Part shown: in pieces, positions 7,432-7,459 of the stretch
Position numbering within the stretch: the stretch's first letter is position 1
How the letters are laid out: each line of letters begins with the position of its first letter
Source of the DNA: Euzebyaceae bacterium
Lineage (GTDB): Bacteria > Actinomycetota > Nitriliruptoria > Euzebyales > Egibacteraceae
Direction: 5' to 3'
Assembly: GCA_013696915.1 (NCBI GenBank)
Contig: JACCXR010000168.1
Coordinates: 1-7,459, forward strand
DNA: 7,459 bases
Made by a program: the position numbers and the translations under genes
Notes under the pieces: model-generated
The model's input: only the letters and a program-made list of their open reading frames with translations
What the model was told of the DNA's origin: nothing
Databases searched by the model: none

Positions 7432-7459
7432 CGGCCGGCCGCCCGGCGCACCCACGGCG

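Noticed and set aside
7432..7459. Sequence after the dehydrogenase
   Set aside because: Only 28 GC-rich bases remain before the window ends; no gene or terminator can be supported.

Overview
The window is very GC-rich DNA (clearly above 70% by eye, with codon third positions almost always G or C). It carries actinobacterial secretion and surface signatures: a streptogrisin/alpha-lytic-type secreted protease, and a protein with three type 2 cell-wall-binding (CWB2) repeats. That combination suggests a high-GC actinobacterium, possibly from the deep Nitriliruptoria/Euzebya-type lineages where CWB2 proteins are common. This placement is inference; no marker gene is present.

Layout. On the minus strand, bases 1-1949 hold the N-terminal two thirds of an ExeM/NucH-type extracellular nuclease with a lamin-tail domain. 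It runs off the left edge and is broken twice: an in-frame amber codon at 1821-1823 and a perfect 43-bp tandem duplication at 1211-1296 that shifts the frame. A roughly 200-bp divergent spacer follows. Its right half folds into a long hairpin that contains the whole ribosome binding site of the next gene. On the plus strand come a secreted trypsin-fold serine protease (2159-3421), a strong terminator-like hairpin (3439-3470), a choice-of-anchor I surface protein with C-terminal CWB2 repeats (3614-6264, split by a one-base deletion near 5508-5512), and a zinc-dependent medium-chain dehydrogenase (6391-7431).

How the genes relate. Nuclease, protease and wall-anchored propeller-like protein all carry Sec-type signal peptides, so the first 6.3 kb looks like an exported, nutrient-scavenging or surface-remodelling block. 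They are probably separate transcription units, given the divergent orientation and the terminator after the protease. The dehydrogenase is cytoplasmic and looks unrelated to that block.

What stands out. Two of the four genes carry three lesions of different kinds: a substitution to a stop, a 43-bp duplication and a homopolymer indel. This may be real decay, possible on/off switching, or a draft-quality assembly; only reads can tell. The ribosome-site hairpin before the protease is the best candidate for undescribed regulation. I see no mobile element, CRISPR array, tRNA or rRNA, and no clearly new multigene system.
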